A stretch of 64,000 nt of DNA from Schistosoma mansoni (GCF_000237925.1 NC_031502.1:33197914-33261913); one strand, 5' to 3'. Positions 12,455-25,762 are shown, counted from the stretch's first letter. Made by a program: numbers and translations. Notes: generated by a model from the sequence alone, not told the origin.

Positions 12455-12725
12455 GCAATTTTGATTTTTCTGGATGTATCCGTCCGACCGTTGCTGCTGC
12501 CTTGACGTGTTGGTCGGATTCGCCTCTCGTGATGAACCAATCGAGCTATACTGGCTGGAATAATCGTTCCTTAAGGTCCTACCATGCCAGACAGGCCGGT
12601 TGAAGGTCAGTAAAACTAAAAGCAGAAAACCCAAGGTCCAAGGGCGATGTCGTACTGCTGCCTGTACAGAAGCGTGACGGCAGTAAGGTGTTCCCTTCAG
12701 ACAACCAGCATGATGTTCAGTAACT
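12455..12725 (-). mobile_element. Fragment of a dispersed retroelement 5' region
   Basis: The reverse complement matches 44010-44250 with few changes, for example GGTAGGACCTTAAGGAACGA and TATAGCTCGATTGGTTCATC. It lies just after the predicted end of the WD40 gene. No coding capacity is seen. Confidence 0.7.
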
Positions 12726-13334
12726 ATCAGAAAGGTTTATTATCTAGCCACAGATAACTGATATTTGCAGCCACAAAGTGTAGTATTCATGATAGTTATC
12801 TAAATTGTCAAGAGGTAGATTTATCTTTTCGTTCCTGTTTATCTGTCGACGACATGTATTTTTTGAGTAACCTATTTATTTATAATCAGTCAATACAAAT
12901 GGTTGAATGGATCATTAATTGCACTCTCTTGCTGATTTTATTAGAAGAAATATACCTGGTTACTAGATAACTTGAAAAATTTAGTAAAAGTATCCACAAT
13001 AGATTTTGTCAATACATAGGAAAGATGCTACTGTGTGTGATTTGTATTACCCTATATAAAACTGTATCACATATACGTTCTCTATAATCCTCTCTTGTGT
13101 TTAATATTTATAGTTTGTCGGTTACTCACTTATGTTATTTGTCAAAAATAAACAATCATGTGGCTATTTGATCGCTAAAAGTGCACTAGTTTTCCCAAAC
13201 TTTATCATATGACCTTGCAGTTGTACTATCATAACTGATAAAAGATTTATTTTTTGAAGCATTTAAGTGTGAAATGTTGTATGTGTAACTGCAGTCATCG
13301 TGTGGTAATCAAAGGATTTTCAGTGTAGGGTTGT
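12726..13334. other. No gene seen
   Basis: AT-rich sequence after the predicted WDR53 stop, probably its 3' flank. No repeat or coding frame recognised. Confidence 0.4.
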
Positions 13335-13690
13335 GGAGATTGTTGTGTTTAGATTGATATCATGGATGGATAAATGCTAGACTGCCGTTGAAAACCTGTA
13401 AGCACTGGACGACCGTTTCATCCTAGTATGGAACTGCTCAGCAGTGCACATCCACGATTACGCACGTGGGACTCGGACCCAGGACCTTCGGTCTCGCGCG
13501 CGAACGCTTAACTTCTAGGCCACTGAGCCGACATTCAACGGTGTTATTGGCTAACTTCAACCAATCATAAATATTGCGTGCCCGTTCACCACTGTCTTCA
13601 GTGAGTAACTGCCGTATCTGTTGTGAGGCAGTTGCTCACTGAAGACAATACTGGACGGGCACGCAATATCATGGATTGGTTGAAATCAAA
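13335..13690 (-). repeat. SINE family B copy B2 with an inverted head fragment
   Basis: From 13335 to about 13614 a minus-strand copy contains the hammerhead module, a tRNA-like head (B box GGTCCTGGGTCCGAGTCCC, A box GGCTCAGTGG) and the 5' leader. From 13628 to 13690 the leader returns in the plus orientation (CACTGAAGACAATACTGGAC). Together 13559-13614 and 13628-13683 form a near-perfect 56-bp inverted repeat around a 13-nt loop. Confidence 0.8.
13402..13447 (-). ncRNA. Hammerhead ribozyme in SINE B2 (core-mutated)
   Basis: The module keeps GCACTG/CAGTGC, GAAA and GTC, but the core reads CTGAGCA instead of CTGANGA (plus-strand g13436). The changed base is G8, which takes part in catalysis, so no cleavage is expected. 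Confidence 0.7.
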
Positions 13691-14695
13691 GGATTGTTTG
13701 GTGTTTTTTAGTTTCTTTTTCCATTTTTGATGTTTTAATTTATAACTCTTGTCAACAATGAGCACCTCGCAACCATGTTTGTAATGTAAATGGATTCAGC
13801 TACTTCCTTGCCTGATGAATTTATTGTTACTGGTCACTACAAATCATCATTTGTTTATTGTATTTTAAAGGTTTGTTTCTAACAACTGTCTAATCTCAGA
13901 TTGTTTGACCTTTTCAGGTACTGAATCTATCTATCCAGTGAAATACCAATGTGTTACTCTCTTTTTTGTTTTGTTGAACAATTCTAGTTTGTACATTACT
14001 CGTTATATTATTTCGCCATTCGATATAGTTTGTTGCTATTTTTGATATATCTACCAATAAAGTTACTGTAATACCCACTCCCCATCTTACTTGCACTTTT
14101 GATTCCTCTTCAATATTGGCTCAGTAAGACTATGTTTACTGGCTTAATAGTTTTAGGTAATTTGTATTTCTTCTATATACACCATTTTCTTGCATTTTTT
14201 AACACTTCATCTCAGTGTAACCATAAAAACTTCGTAAAATGATGACATTCAAAAATTGTATAAATTCCTGAATCATAGAATATAGCTTTTTGCTTTTTTC
14301 TATATATTGACAGAAAATCCATTTTAATAACTTTGAGGGACCGATTGTTTATTCGTAATGAAATTGACTAAGAATTTTTAAAAAATATATGATAAATCTA
14401 TTACTGGGACGCTTACTACTGACTGCCTAGCTTCTTCCTATAACCCTAGTTTGTTTTTACACTTCAACTGGAACAGTAAAGAAGAGGCTCGAAATACGAG
14501 TAAAAACTCCAAGGTTATGCGCAGAGAGTCCATTGTATTCATAAACATTTATGTGTCTCCAAAAATACTAGATAGAGTCACGACGTAAGTAATTATCCTA
14601 TCAGAGCGTGATACTTGGTCCCTTCATTTTTCCATATATTTCTGAAAAAAATCTATTATATCACTGAGCGTTTTCTGAACCTCTAGAGATTTTGA
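13691..14695. other. No gene recognised
   Basis: Only short open frames. An alternative last WDR53 exon at 13872 (AAG|GTTTGTTTCTAA) was considered and judged weaker than the one at 12329. Confidence 0.35.
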
Positions 14696-14699
14696 ACCC

Positions 14700-15160
14700 T
14701 CTGGTACTATTGTAGTGAACAGAACACGACTGGGGACAATCGAATGTATTTAAGCTAAAATTACAGACTATCTCAGTAAATTCTGAAAACCATACAATGG
14801 ACAGTTAATTTGCAAATTAACAACCAATAGTCTCGATCTTCACTGTTTCTTTTCTAATTCCATTGTTCGTGCATTTTCCTATCGATTGCACTTCGTTTCA
14901 GTTCTCTCCTCATCGGTCTTCTGCTAAAATACATTCTATGTCTGACCAACACCATATGCTACTTATATGGATATAAGTAGACCACACTATGTCCGGTCAG
15001 TCACAACGTATCCCGTACGTATGTGTGTCAGTTCGAGTTGCCATAGCGATGAAATTGTCAGGTCAAAATCTGGAATGGTAGAGACCGTGTCAGTGGCGAT
15101 AAGAGAGATTATGTGTCGAAGATATAATTCGAGAAGAAAGTATAATTTAGTTCAATAAAA
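14700..15160. repeat. Dispersed repeat plus inverted RTE 3' tail
   Basis: From about 14700 to 15000 the sequence recurs as reverse complement at 52690-53005, with shared blocks GGGGACAATCGAATGTATTT, TTTGCAAATTAAC and TACTTATATGGATA. From about 14990 to 15150 it resembles the minus-oriented RTE 3' untranslated region also found at 41095-41270 (CAGTCACAACGTA, ATGTGTGTCAGTTC, ATTATGTGTCGAAG). No protein frame. Confidence 0.6.
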
Positions 15161-16699
15161 ACAAATAAGCCACGAGGAGTTTAGAATTTCAAAAAATGGA
15201 TGTATCTGCTCCATTGCAAACGATTTGGAGTCAGTTCATTCAATCTGTAAGATGTTTTGTCCATTACTTCCCTACTGTTAGTATATCGTGACATTCAATA
15301 TACCTAATCCTTTGGGTAGCTGATGACCCGTTGAGATCTGCTCATTGATGGCTCCAGTCTTCATAAATGTTACGAACATTATATAGCACATAGCTGCAAT
15401 TGTTTAGTCTCGTGGTTGGCGTTTGTTCGTGATGTTGCAATTTGTGGGGTATGGTCATGTTAGGGATTTTTTCGTTTCAAATGTTGCACAGCTCTCGAAT
15501 TTGTACATTGAAACACCAGTCAAGATTTCTCACAAATTCTAAACAATACATTAAGTTAGAGGTTTAGGAACCGTTGGTCTTTTCGGGGGTCTCTTACATC
15601 CCATCATGAAATTAGATTTATCAAACAAGGAGTTAAATCGCTTCCTGTACATCGGTGTAAGTAATCATTAGCTATGTCTCGTTCTTTTTCAGCATAGTAG
15701 TGATCTATAAAAGAGGTATAGTCAGTCCAACCCTTTATTTCTTTTAAATATTTACTCCCAGTCGTCGACTAACCTGAAGTGTCTCTTTGTAATCTTTTAG
15801 AAACCAGAGCACGGTTTCTGCGTTGTGACCGACCTAGTGTCTAACTAGAATGCAGTTAAGGTTATCGCGTGTATTATGGATTTTAAGTGTACGTAGACTT
15901 GTTTGAACACGATTATATGTACTAGTTAAGTCAAAGATGATTTGAGCTCTTCCTAGAACTCCCTTAAATTTATTAGTTGATGAGTGCGTTTATCCTTCAG
16001 CATGTAACATTTCTACGATTGAAGTGGTTAGGTTGTAAAAATTTTATGTGAACTGGAGTGCCACCCAGTCGGTGAGGCTGTGAATTCGTTTCTTTCTGAG
16101 TAGACGTTTATACCTGTCTTGAATCATAGGTCACAAATTATAACAGAACGCTGATGCCATATTCACTTACCATATGTATTACAGACATTCTCTGTCAACA
16201 ATATGCTAGATTTACTGATTTTTTAATTATTCGGTCTAATAAAGTACATTTTTCTTTGTAGTATGTACTTATTAATTTTATTATGAGTCATGTATGCTAA
16301 CCCATCAAATCAATAAGTTACATGATCGTTGGCAATCTATTCAGAAACTTGTGATTGATTGTTGGCTGACGACATATTCGGTGTCATGTCAGGGACTGAC
16401 CACCTCTATCCAACCAATTAGTCGGGAAATAGTATGCATTGTATGAGGAGCTGAGATAACACAACATTTTGAAGACATGCAAGCCGATATTGGCAGTGGC
16501 CAATATTTTACTGGCTCCTGACATTGATTACACAATGCTGACTTGGAATTCTTATGAGATGATAGAACACAAAAAGATTTTCTCAACTTATTCTGACTCC
16601 AATTTGAAGAAAGCGTACCGAACGTTTGAAATCAATCCAAACAGTTGTCGAAAGTTCAATAAGTGTTCAAAGGTGGATTTTAAATGGTTGTGGACGGAA
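15161..16699. other. Unassigned, possibly very old retroelement debris
   Basis: The base composition is less AT-rich than the true intergenic parts, and short minus-strand pieces look vaguely like the start of a non-LTR endonuclease (for example YNVRNIYEDWSH around 15345-15400), but there are many stops. I do not call a feature inside it. Confidence 0.3.
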
Positions 16700-18200
16700 T
16701 AGAAGAAGCTTTCGCTTAACAGGCTTCCGTGTCTAGTAGCAGTAGATCACCAATACCTCCAGACAGGAACCTAAGTATATTAACGATAATAGAGAGAAAA
16801 AAGAAATCGGTGTATCATAATCCGATGTTATCCTTAGTCCTTAAGAATAGGTCATGTTTCTTCTTAAAGGACTCTTGGGAAGTCGCTTGGACTAGCTCGG
16901 CAGCAAATTCCAGCATTTGACTACTCTCAAGGAGTAGGAGTTGTGTCTACAGTCTGTTCTGCTATGCTGAGTCTCTCGTTTCTGAGTGTTTCCCCTTAGG
17001 TTAGTATTGTGACTAAGCTTAAGTCGATGTTTAAAGGGACGACCAGAAGTGTTAAGGATACTGTAAGTCATAAGAAGGTCGATTCTAAGACGCCTGTACT
17101 CTAACGGGTAAAGGTCAAGTGATTGGAGGCGCTCTTCGTAAGGTTTGGGTTTGAGTCCCCCAGCTGATTTCGTGGCTCACCGCTCCAGAGTGTTTTTATC
17201 CTTTTGGAGGGAGGAAATACTATGTTTCCGTACTCTAAATGGGGACAAAAAAACTGTTGAAGATTATGTGGAAAGTTCTGCCGTCAAACTGGCCAAAAAT
17301 GCGCTTCAATGTTACCAGTGCAATGTTTGCTTGAAAGGCATTTTTGTCACAGTTAGCGTACGACTTCAAGTCATAGGTTACCAACACTCCTACATCTTTT
17401 TCGACTTGAGAAACTTCTAGAGAGGAGTTTCCTAAGTTGCAACTGTAGTCTGCAATATGTCGCAGATGGACTACTTTGCACTTTGATGTGCTAAAGTCAG
17501 TCCGTTGCCGCCTGCCCAACACTGAAGTCAAGTCACATTCTCATGAAGTGCTAGTATATCCTTATGGTTACGTATCTCTCTCCAAAGTTTCACATCATCA
17601 GCAAAATGCAATAAGTCAGACAAAACTTTTTGTGGAAGATCGTTTATGTAGATCAAGAAGAGAAGAGGTCTTGGTATTGAGCCCTGGGGGACCACACTAA
17701 GACATTCCATAGCCTGAGAGGAAGTGAAGTTAACCCTGACCTTAAAATGTCGGTCTTCTAGAAATGAATTGGGCCAGTCAATTAGAGGTGGTTTGATACC
17801 CAATCGTCTAAGCTTATTGATAAGACTATATGGTTGACTCTATCAAAAGCTTTTGAGAAATCAAGGTAAATAATGTCAACCTTCCCCTTACGATCATGGA
17901 TGCTTGTCCATCTGTCCACCGCAGTCAGCAGGTTGGTTATGTAAGAGTGACCATGCTGTTGGGGTGAGAAAAACTTTAGGGATAATAAGTAGTCTTGTAT
18001 GCCATCTCATATCAGGGACTCTATAATTTTAGACGGTATAGGGCCACCGGTCGGTAGCTTGAGGGTTCGCTGCGTCGACCTTCTTTGAAAATTGGTGTGA
18101 TGTGAGCCAGCTTCCAAATTTCCGGTAGTTTGCCTCGGCTTAGTGCGTGTAAAAACATCACGCTAAGTGGTGTTGCCAGGATTGAACCTCTCAAACGGAA
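16700..18200 (-). mobile_element. CR1/Jockey-like non-LTR retrotransposon, 5'-truncated
   Basis: Read on the minus strand it contains, in order, KVDIIYLDFSKAFDRVNH (around 17880-17830), VVPQGSIPRPLLFLIYINDL with LLHFADDVKLW (17650-17600), the connection region (VEKDVGVLVTYDLKS) and the C-terminal [20 protein letters not shown] (about 17140-17080). The FADD catalytic box is present. Stops and frameshifts interrupt the frame and the endonuclease is missing, so it cannot move by itself. The 3' end is placed near 16700 by loss of similarity to CR1-type C-termini. Confidence 0.85.
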
Positions 18201-21200
18201 TTTTTACTTGATCTATCCAAAAAGGATGGAATAACACTTACCTTTTGTTGTGTTCGGTAATTTTTTTTTATCAGTTTGCTATTTATTGTAATTTAGATTG
18301 ATTATTTTGTGATTAATTGTTGGTTGAATAACTGTGTGGTAATATTTGTTTAGGAAAATTTGTATATATGATGAATTTCAGAACCGTTATTGCCCCAATC
18401 ATCTCGTTCTGATTTCGATTGGAGTGTGCGCGTGTCTCTACTTTTACTTGCCAGTTATTCAGCAATCCGAACCTAGTTGGAACTAGAGTTTGGATCTTCC
18501 AGTTTGTACAAACTAATGATTCTTTTGTACTTGATTGCCCGCTGAATTCGGATTCCAAGTATATGTTCATTTGTGTTCATCTAGTTCCACTTGCTGTAAA
18601 TTGTACTTTATCGGGAATCCTTAGTAAATACAGTAATTTGAATACTTCTAACCGTCATAAATAATTTGTTTACTCATAATCTTTATCATTGCGATATAGT
18701 TGTTGGTCTAATAGTTAATTTTCAATCACACATTCCTCAGCAGTGTTCTACAAACAAAAGACAAAACGTTGATCCTCTTTGTAAGGTGTTATATATATAT
18801 ATATATATATATATATAACATTAACTACTGCTTTAGAAAGTTGTAAGTGTGCATCACCACATATGTGCGACATATTAGGATGAAATTTAGCATGAATACA
18901 ACTTTCTGGTTAACAACAGCCGCAGATGTCTCGACACAATATAAAAGGGGACAGTAAAATCGTATAGTGCCTTTAAAGCCACCCGTCGTTTCATTTCATT
19001 TACATCCAACAGTTTGGTATGCAGCAGTCATTCCGTATTGAATCGCGGTGAGTTGTTTGGTTGGTTATCGGATTCCATGGATTTGGGGTGTTCTTATATT
19101 TGAGTAGTCACTCGTTTGAGTTTTGACTGATGAGGATGACCAGATCTGAGTCGACATAAAATTCTCCTAAATGATGGACAACAATTGTGTCAGACTACTA
19201 GTAGTTGGGACATAAGCTATAAAACAACCCAAGCATTACAAAATTTGACGCGGGACGTCGAAAACGCTTTTCACAGCTAAGAAATAACGACTTTCGAACT
19301 ACCGTTTCAGGGATACGTTGGAAGTCACTCCGTGGTGTTTCTGTGGATATTTTTGAAGTTTCACAACAGGTCAAAGTTGAAGTGCATTACTTCTATTACT
19401 CAAATTTGTGACCAGTTTTATATATGAATCATGACTTCACTGTTGATCTTATATTCAGAGTAATAATGAAGTCTATGGATGACACAGAGCCTCAGATGAA
19501 TTTGATTGTTTTTCGACTCTCCATAGCCACAATAAACGTGGGTTATTTGATAAAAACTCTCACGCTGACAAGCAGCTGTTTTATAAATGGTGTTCAGCCG
19601 TATATGTGTGGGCTTTGGCTTCAGTCAAATGCACGGCATTCAATTAAACGAAGTACAGATTTATTGAGATCCGAGAATAAATGACTTGCCCAGAGTTTAT
19701 GTCTTTCAGTACTCAAATGGGGAATGAGGACACACTTGATATTAAGTTCACAACAGGAAAACTGTAACCAGTATTTCTTTTAATGCATCCACACCGTTAT
19801 AGCCGAAGTTTGATATGTATGCACTTAATTACATGGTATGAACTCTATTTAAGGAATTAAAATACATTTGTACAGTGATTTGTGTTTCGCACGAAATTCA
19901 GTTTGGAAATTCTAATCATTTTAAGGAGATGACACAGTTTAGTGTTATCGAAGATCCTTGGGTCAATATCAATAAGGCTCCAAATGCGAAACTAGTCCTT
20001 TTACATAAATTAGAAGAGTATGGTTTACACTACTAAACTCTGAGTTGCGAGATATTAGCGCAGGACATAAACGTGTCGTAGTGTTAAAAATCATTTTAAA
20101 CAAGAACAGGCAATTTTCCAAGGGTGGTTAGAAAATATTAACCTTGTTACTTCGATGTTTACACGTACAGTCCATTTAACCGTAGTGTAGAGTGAATTAG
20201 ATGTCTGATCAGGAGATACCATGGAATCATGTGCTATATCAATTGACCTCTCCGGCTGGAAAAGATCGTTATGTTTAGGGAACTAGATGTATTTTCAAAA
20301 ACGTTAACGAAAATGTAGTAAGCTTATCTTCAGTAATGAGATATACAACTTCTAGTTTCTTGTGCTGAGCTTAGTACCTAGATTTCTTCTAAATTATATG
20401 AGATAATTAACACTTGACTTATTTGAAAGTCATTTACAGTGGGATACTGTTCAAAAGATGACAAGTCATCTTTTAAAACAGTCCTATTGACTTAAATTCC
20501 ATATGTTAGGGTTAAGAAAACACATGGAATAAATACGTTATGTTGCAGTAATTTTGGGACACATAAAAAAGTTACCACGTAAGGTAAGTTGATACACGGT
20601 TGACTAGAACTTAATGTGGAGTCCTGGAAACATACTGTTGACTACAAAAGTATTGGATTTCATAATTACACTGTAAGACCCAAGTTGGCAAGAGATAAAA
20701 CTGATATAAACATTTATATCCCTTGACATTGCCGGTCTACTAATATGTATTGCCGCAAGTATGAAGAAGCAGCCAATATTCCACGAAAAGCTTATTATAC
20801 ACAATGTTTATCACGATGCGTTAAGTCAACAAACGTTATCATGATTTATTGCTGCAGTATAATCACCTGTTGCTTTGAAACGAAAGCAATTGAATGCATC
20901 AAGACTCTGAAATATCCTGTTTGTACGCAACTTTTTACAACAAGAGTAATCTGTAGTAGGACGTCGTTTTCGAAGTTGATTGTCATTAAACCTATAGAAA
21001 AAAGTACATTTTACGGGGAAAACATATTTTCTACTAACATGTTGAAGATCCTTGTATTATGTCTGTAAACCTTCTAAAGGTCTTTTTGGTGGTTTACCGA
21101 CCTCCAAGTGTCCGGAACATTCTATGACTATTCAAACGAATACACTGGATGTTGCACAGGAAGTGCTTCGTTCGTGTAGGAAAGTCACCAACCTGCTGAC

Positions 21201-22430
21201 AGACGCATCTAGTGCCAACTGTCATCTACAGTGACCAAGTAACTTTTTAGCTAGTACTTCGAAATTTTTAAACAACTACAGCACTCACCAATAAATCTAA
21301 GTCTTCTCAAATGGTCAGCCAACAGATGGCGATATGGGTGGTAGTTTATCTAGAAGGTTCTGCAGTTGCATTCGCCAAACATGTAGTTCACCTCGTACTG
21401 CATTTGTTCATCCTCAAAAAACATATAACTGCGTTTCCTACTTCAGATGAACCTGGTATATTTCCGTCAACTATGTAAAACATTTTCCCTTTGAATCAAT
21501 TTAGACTCCGGAATAGATCGAGCAAACTCGGTAGAAGGTCTTAACGACAAGCTCTGGTAGATCCCGTTACTTCTTCGTTATCTTTCTTTCGGGTTATCTT
21601 CACATTCAATCCATTCACCCCCACTATACATATATGTAACTTACCAGGAACCTCTTAAGTTGACGACTGGGTGATTCCACGCATTTGTTTGTACAGTTCA
21701 CAAGGGCCATCGCATGTACATTGTGAGTCGCAGCGCACATATCCTTCCAGAATAGCTACTGTTGCCAGCTCAACCGAGAAGCACCTGTCTGAACGTGAAG
21801 TGAATCGTGAACAATGACCAAAGCTGTACAATAAACATTGAGTATACACTTTCCGTTGGCACTAGTTGACCAAAATATGACTCGTCTAAAGGCTACCGGG
21901 CCTGAGTAAAGACCGAGAATACTTTCAGTTTCATTTATCTTCTCTAGAAAAGCTTTGCACAGTAGAATTTTGGCATGTATATATGTCATACTGAAACCCA
22001 TCAGATGAGCTTGCTCGCAGTCTATGACGAACGTTTGTGTGTGAGATTTATTCACCATAATATCAGAAAACGTATCCGATATCTACTTCACGTTGCCCTT
22101 CACCTCTTTACTCGTCCACGCAAACAGAACTGAATGATTGAGGTCACAGTGTTTGTCAATGACTAGTAAGAGCGAGGAATTCTCTTGTCACAATCAAATT
22201 CTTCATAGTTAACGGAAGCTCTGTTTACGAACCTGATACCATCTGTTAACTATTCAGTAAGCATTTCCCCTTATGCTACAACACTGAAACTCAAACTTCT
22301 ATCAATACATTCCAATATTGACATCTGGATATATATCTGATATGTGGGCAAGAATGACAATGATTAGTTGTCTGCCTAGTCAGACACGTAGATAGTCTAA
22401 CAAGTGTCAGATGAATTATATATTTTCAGA
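18201..22430. other. Unassigned 4.2 kb with a TA microsatellite and a small hairpin
   Basis: This holds a TA run at 18790-18817 and a short fold-back at 20445-20482 (CTGTTCAAAAGATGA facing TCATCTTTTAAAACAG). The frames at 18419-18664, 19424-19684, 20745-21068 and, on the minus strand, 22058-21655 (cysteine-rich, CDSQCTCDGPC) show no domain I recognise. Composition suggests decayed repeats rather than unique sequence. Confidence 0.3.
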
Positions 22431-22690
22431 AGGGGTTTTGTGGAGATTTTAATAATTTTATAGAGTTGAGATCGTGAGTCAATTGAAGCTAGACCACAAT
22501 GGAAAACCTGGAAGCACTGAACGCCACTGAACGGGCCCGTTTTCTTCTTATTGGGACTCCTCAGCAGTGCGCATCCACGATCCCGCACTCGCGAGATTCC
22601 AACCCAGGACCTACCAGTTTCGAGCCAGAGCCCTTAACCGATAGACCACCGAGCCGGCATCCAACGGTGTTAATGTCTAACTTCAACTGA
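22431..22690 (-). repeat. SINE family B copy B3 (minus, left arm of a head-to-head pair)
   Basis: This runs from the 3' tail (CAGAAGGGGTTTTGTGGAGA) through the hammerhead module and B box to the A-box side (CCACCGAGCCGGCATCCAAC) and leader. Its hammerhead (22514-22570) is broken: ACTGAACG is duplicated next to the cleavage site and stem II no longer pairs (GTCCC against AAGAAG). Confidence 0.85.
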
Positions 22691-22850
22691 TCCACGAAAT
22701 TGAGCAACTGGTAGGTCCTGGGTTCGAATCTCGCGAGTGCGGGATCGTGGATGAGCACTGCTGAGGAGTCCCATAATAGGACGGAACGGTCGTTCAGTGC
22801 TTCCAGGTTTTCCATTGTGGTCTAGCTTCAATTGACTCACGATCTCAATT
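22691..22850 (+). repeat. SINE family B copy B4 (plus, right arm of a head-to-head pair)
   Basis: A plus-strand partial copy that starts inside the tRNA-like head (GGTAGGTCCTGGGTTCGAAT), contains the hammerhead module at 22755-22800, and ends in the tail TTGACTCACGATCTCAATTA. The A-box part is missing. With B3 it gives a long inverted repeat. Confidence 0.85.
22755..22800 (+). ncRNA. Hammerhead ribozyme in SINE B4 (core-mutated)
   Basis: The core CTGAGGA and stem II GTCCCATAATAGGAC are intact, but GAAA reads GGAA and the cleavage triplet is GTT. The GAAA change should prevent cleavage. Confidence 0.75.
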
Positions 22851-23039
22851 ATATATTTCCCTATCCTTATTACTCATTATTATTGATTATTCATTGTCGT
22901 TTGATTGTGTCGGGTTTCGGTGTGGAAATATATTTACGTTCTAGTTAGGCTAATCACGTATTCTTCATATGAGTTGCGTTGGGTTCCTGTAGAGTAGACG
23001 CTGGGGGATATTCATCTAAGGTAAATCGACGTCCCACAT

Positions 23040-24560
23040 ACGTGTAAAAGGGAAAAGAACGTTATAACACTATGCAAGATTGATTTCACATCCACCAATA
23101 TCAAACGGGCCATAGCTACCCTGAATTATGTCTTATGACAATGAACCGGACGGTATTCCGTCATCATTTTTGAGATATGGTAGTAGATAACTCCCATTAT
23201 TCCGTTTAAAATTGTCCAACCTATCTATGGAATATGGAGCCCCTCCATCTTTGTGGAAAACATCAGTCCTAGATTTAAAATAGGATCATGCAGTGATATT
23301 GTTAACTATAGGCCCATTAAGTTGATATCTGTACCATCGAGAACCATGGAAAAAACATCCACAAACAGCTATTATCATTTTTACTTTTAGCTGGCCTGAT
23401 TAGCACATCCAAACACGGGTTTATGACCAAACGCTCATGCGTCATATCGCGCTTGGAATTTTCTGATCAAATTACTCATAAAAGAGATGCTGGTCAGTCA
23501 GTGATAATTCTGTACTTGAATTTTAGTAAAGCTTCTGACAATGTCTCATACAAACTTCTCAAAATTCTCCTCATTTGTCTTTGCTCAAATCTTTTTAGCG
23601 AAACGCAACGAAATCATCCGCTTTGGCTCTTGCTACTTTACGCCTATGAATGTCGCCAGTGAGGTTATAGAAAGAAGTGTTATTGGACCATTACCCTTTC
23701 TTTTTTCATCAATAACGTGTACCCACTCTCTCAACACTGTAAAAATTTCCTTCTCGCTGATGATTTAAAAGTGGTTTATTCATTCTCTTTTACCAAAGAA
23801 AGTTATATTTCAGCGGTAGTCCAAGATAAACAAATTATACAAATGGACTGTGTTGTGAGATCTGTCACTGAATGTTGACAAAAGTGAATTTAACTACTCT
23901 GACCATAGCCTTAACCTAAATGTTGCTATACACAAACACATACTGAAACGGCTCAATAATGTTTATTACGGGTTTGAGGTACAGAAACAGTCTGAACTTT
24001 TCCGAGCACATTGCTCTCAAGTATTCAAAGCAAGAAAATTTACTGGATTCACAATGATAAGAATGGCCAAAATCGAATGGAGATTATTGTGATATAAAGG
24101 TGTGTCGGACTCGCTGTTGAATATGGTATTCTATTTTACATTAGTTTCAAGTATAATGACTTGATAGAAGTTGAAGGTGTTCAAAGAAGATACATTAAGG
24201 CTGTTTTGAAGTATTCCGACAACAAGGATCACCACCAAAGATGTCAACAACTCAAGTTAGAACCTGTCTAGATCAGGCGCGCTAGATCAAACCTCGTCTT
24301 TATCTACCAGCTTACGAATAGTATTTCTTACTGTTTGGAACTCACCCCATTGTACTCTATCGTATCATTTAACAACCTGCTCAATAAGGGGAATATTCTA
24401 TCGATTACGAAGGCCTACACAAACCTATGACAGAATTTCCCCACTGTTCGCAATTTAACCATGTGGAGCATGCTCTCAGTAAATCTCCGTTGCGGTGAAA
24501 CTATTACCCAATTCAAAAGTCTCCTTGATGACTTTCTGTCAGAAAGTGGTTGATATAACC
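23040..24560 (+). mobile_element. CR1/Jockey-like non-LTR retrotransposon, decayed
   Basis: Plus-strand pieces read, in order: DNEPDGIPSSFLRYGSR (about 23135-23185), SVIILYLNFSKASDNVSYKL (23500-23560), VIERSVIGPLPFLF (23660-23705), a decayed catalytic area (about 23755), and a C-terminal region with VQRRYIKAVLKYSDN (about 24180-24225). The family matches the order of CR1-type reverse transcriptase, but this is not the same element as at 16.7-18.2 kb. Many stops; dead. Confidence 0.75.
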
Positions 24561-25491
24561 CATTGAATATCAGTGTGACTATCAATGATTAATACAAAAA
24601 AGGTATGATATCTATCTGATTGACTAAGAAATGAAGTGTAACTTTTGAAATTTTGTTCGTATGCTTATTCATTACGTTTTGTTTCTTTTCCTTACATCTA
24701 AATACCAGAGTTCGCTTATGCTCATATTTATTATTACTACTATTACTATCATGATTGGTCTCCTGACACATAAGTTATTCTTTTCTTCCTTTCCTTTTCT
24801 TCCCTCTCTCTTTTCCCTTGGCACAAATCTTATACTCAAACATTCAAAGTTTAAAACTTAAAACACATTATCTTGTGTTGCGCTTAATTAACTTTTCAGA
24901 TTCATTTTATCTTCACCACGTATACATGACTTGTACTAACCGATAATCGAGAATTGTTCTCTGCAGTTAATTAAGACCTTCATGAAATCATTTTAAACTA
25001 ACACTTCACGAACTCTTATTCTGCCGTCAAATCTTACTGCAGTGATGATTTTTTTCATTTATTTACTTTTTTCATTTGGTAACATATATATTACCGTTTA
25101 TTCTTATTCTATTTTTGCAGACACGCTTATTAAACTATTTCAATATTTAACGTTTCTTCCCTTCACTACGTACCTGCTTTTCGTCTCCTTTTTTTACAGT
25201 CAGCTCGATATTTTCCTAAACTCTACGGAACTTGCTAAAATACCTTGTGTACACTTATTTTCTATAACAAATTAGAATGCCCTTGCTTAATAAGTACCTT
25301 AATAAGAGAGAAATAGACTGAGTAGTTATGCATTAACTAGTCTACCGTGAACATTGTCTGCTCTGCTTTTCGTCCTTTCTTTTTCTTACACCCTTTTCAG
25401 CCCTTTTGAGATACGCCACCGAAAATAGACATGGAATGGGTGACTTTGTCCTGCACTATTATCAAAGCCTCAGATATCCCAGAGGGATATA
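24561..25491. other. AT-rich, no gene seen
   Basis: Pyrimidine-rich AT sequence with short hydrophobic frames (for example 24661-24861 and 25042-25275) that look like compositional artefacts. Confidence 0.4.
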
Positions 25492-25496
25492 AGTTT

Positions 25497-25762
25497 TTCG
25501 TGCCTTAAGGTAACCCTCGTGCTATTGATAGAAGAAACCAGAGAAGTAGTGAATAGGCCTTTATTTCGATCTTCGCGCAGTCACAGTGGAGCGTGGGATT
25601 ATCTGTTCAGACAAACAAAGGCTCTCAACATTCAATATAAGATAGTAGGGCATATAACGCTTACAAAAAGTAAGGAAGTGAGTGAATACTTGAACAATAC
25701 TGTTTTAGCATATGCTTGGTTGTTTGGGGTCAACTCTTAACCAACCAACCTGAGCTGTTACA
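25497..25762 (-). repeat. 3' LTR of the Gypsy-type element
   Basis: 266 bp, starting TGTAACAG in element orientation. It differs from the other LTR at two sites: T against C near the outer end (25501) and G against A in GGAGCGTGG/GGAGCATGG. Confidence 0.92.

Noticed and set aside
13872-13883. Alternative last exon of WDR53 (AAG|GTTTGTTTCTAA)
   Set aside because: It adds only three residues and lies 1.6 kb away; the exon at 12329 follows a typical short intron and fits better.
22397-22815. Frames across the SINE pair (for example MENLEALN)
   Set aside because: They are read-through of SINE B tails in both directions, not a protein.
25519-25740. Plus-strand frame (73 codons), repeated at 28045-28311
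   Set aside because: It lies within the two LTRs on the opposite strand; the identity of the frames only reflects the LTR repeat.
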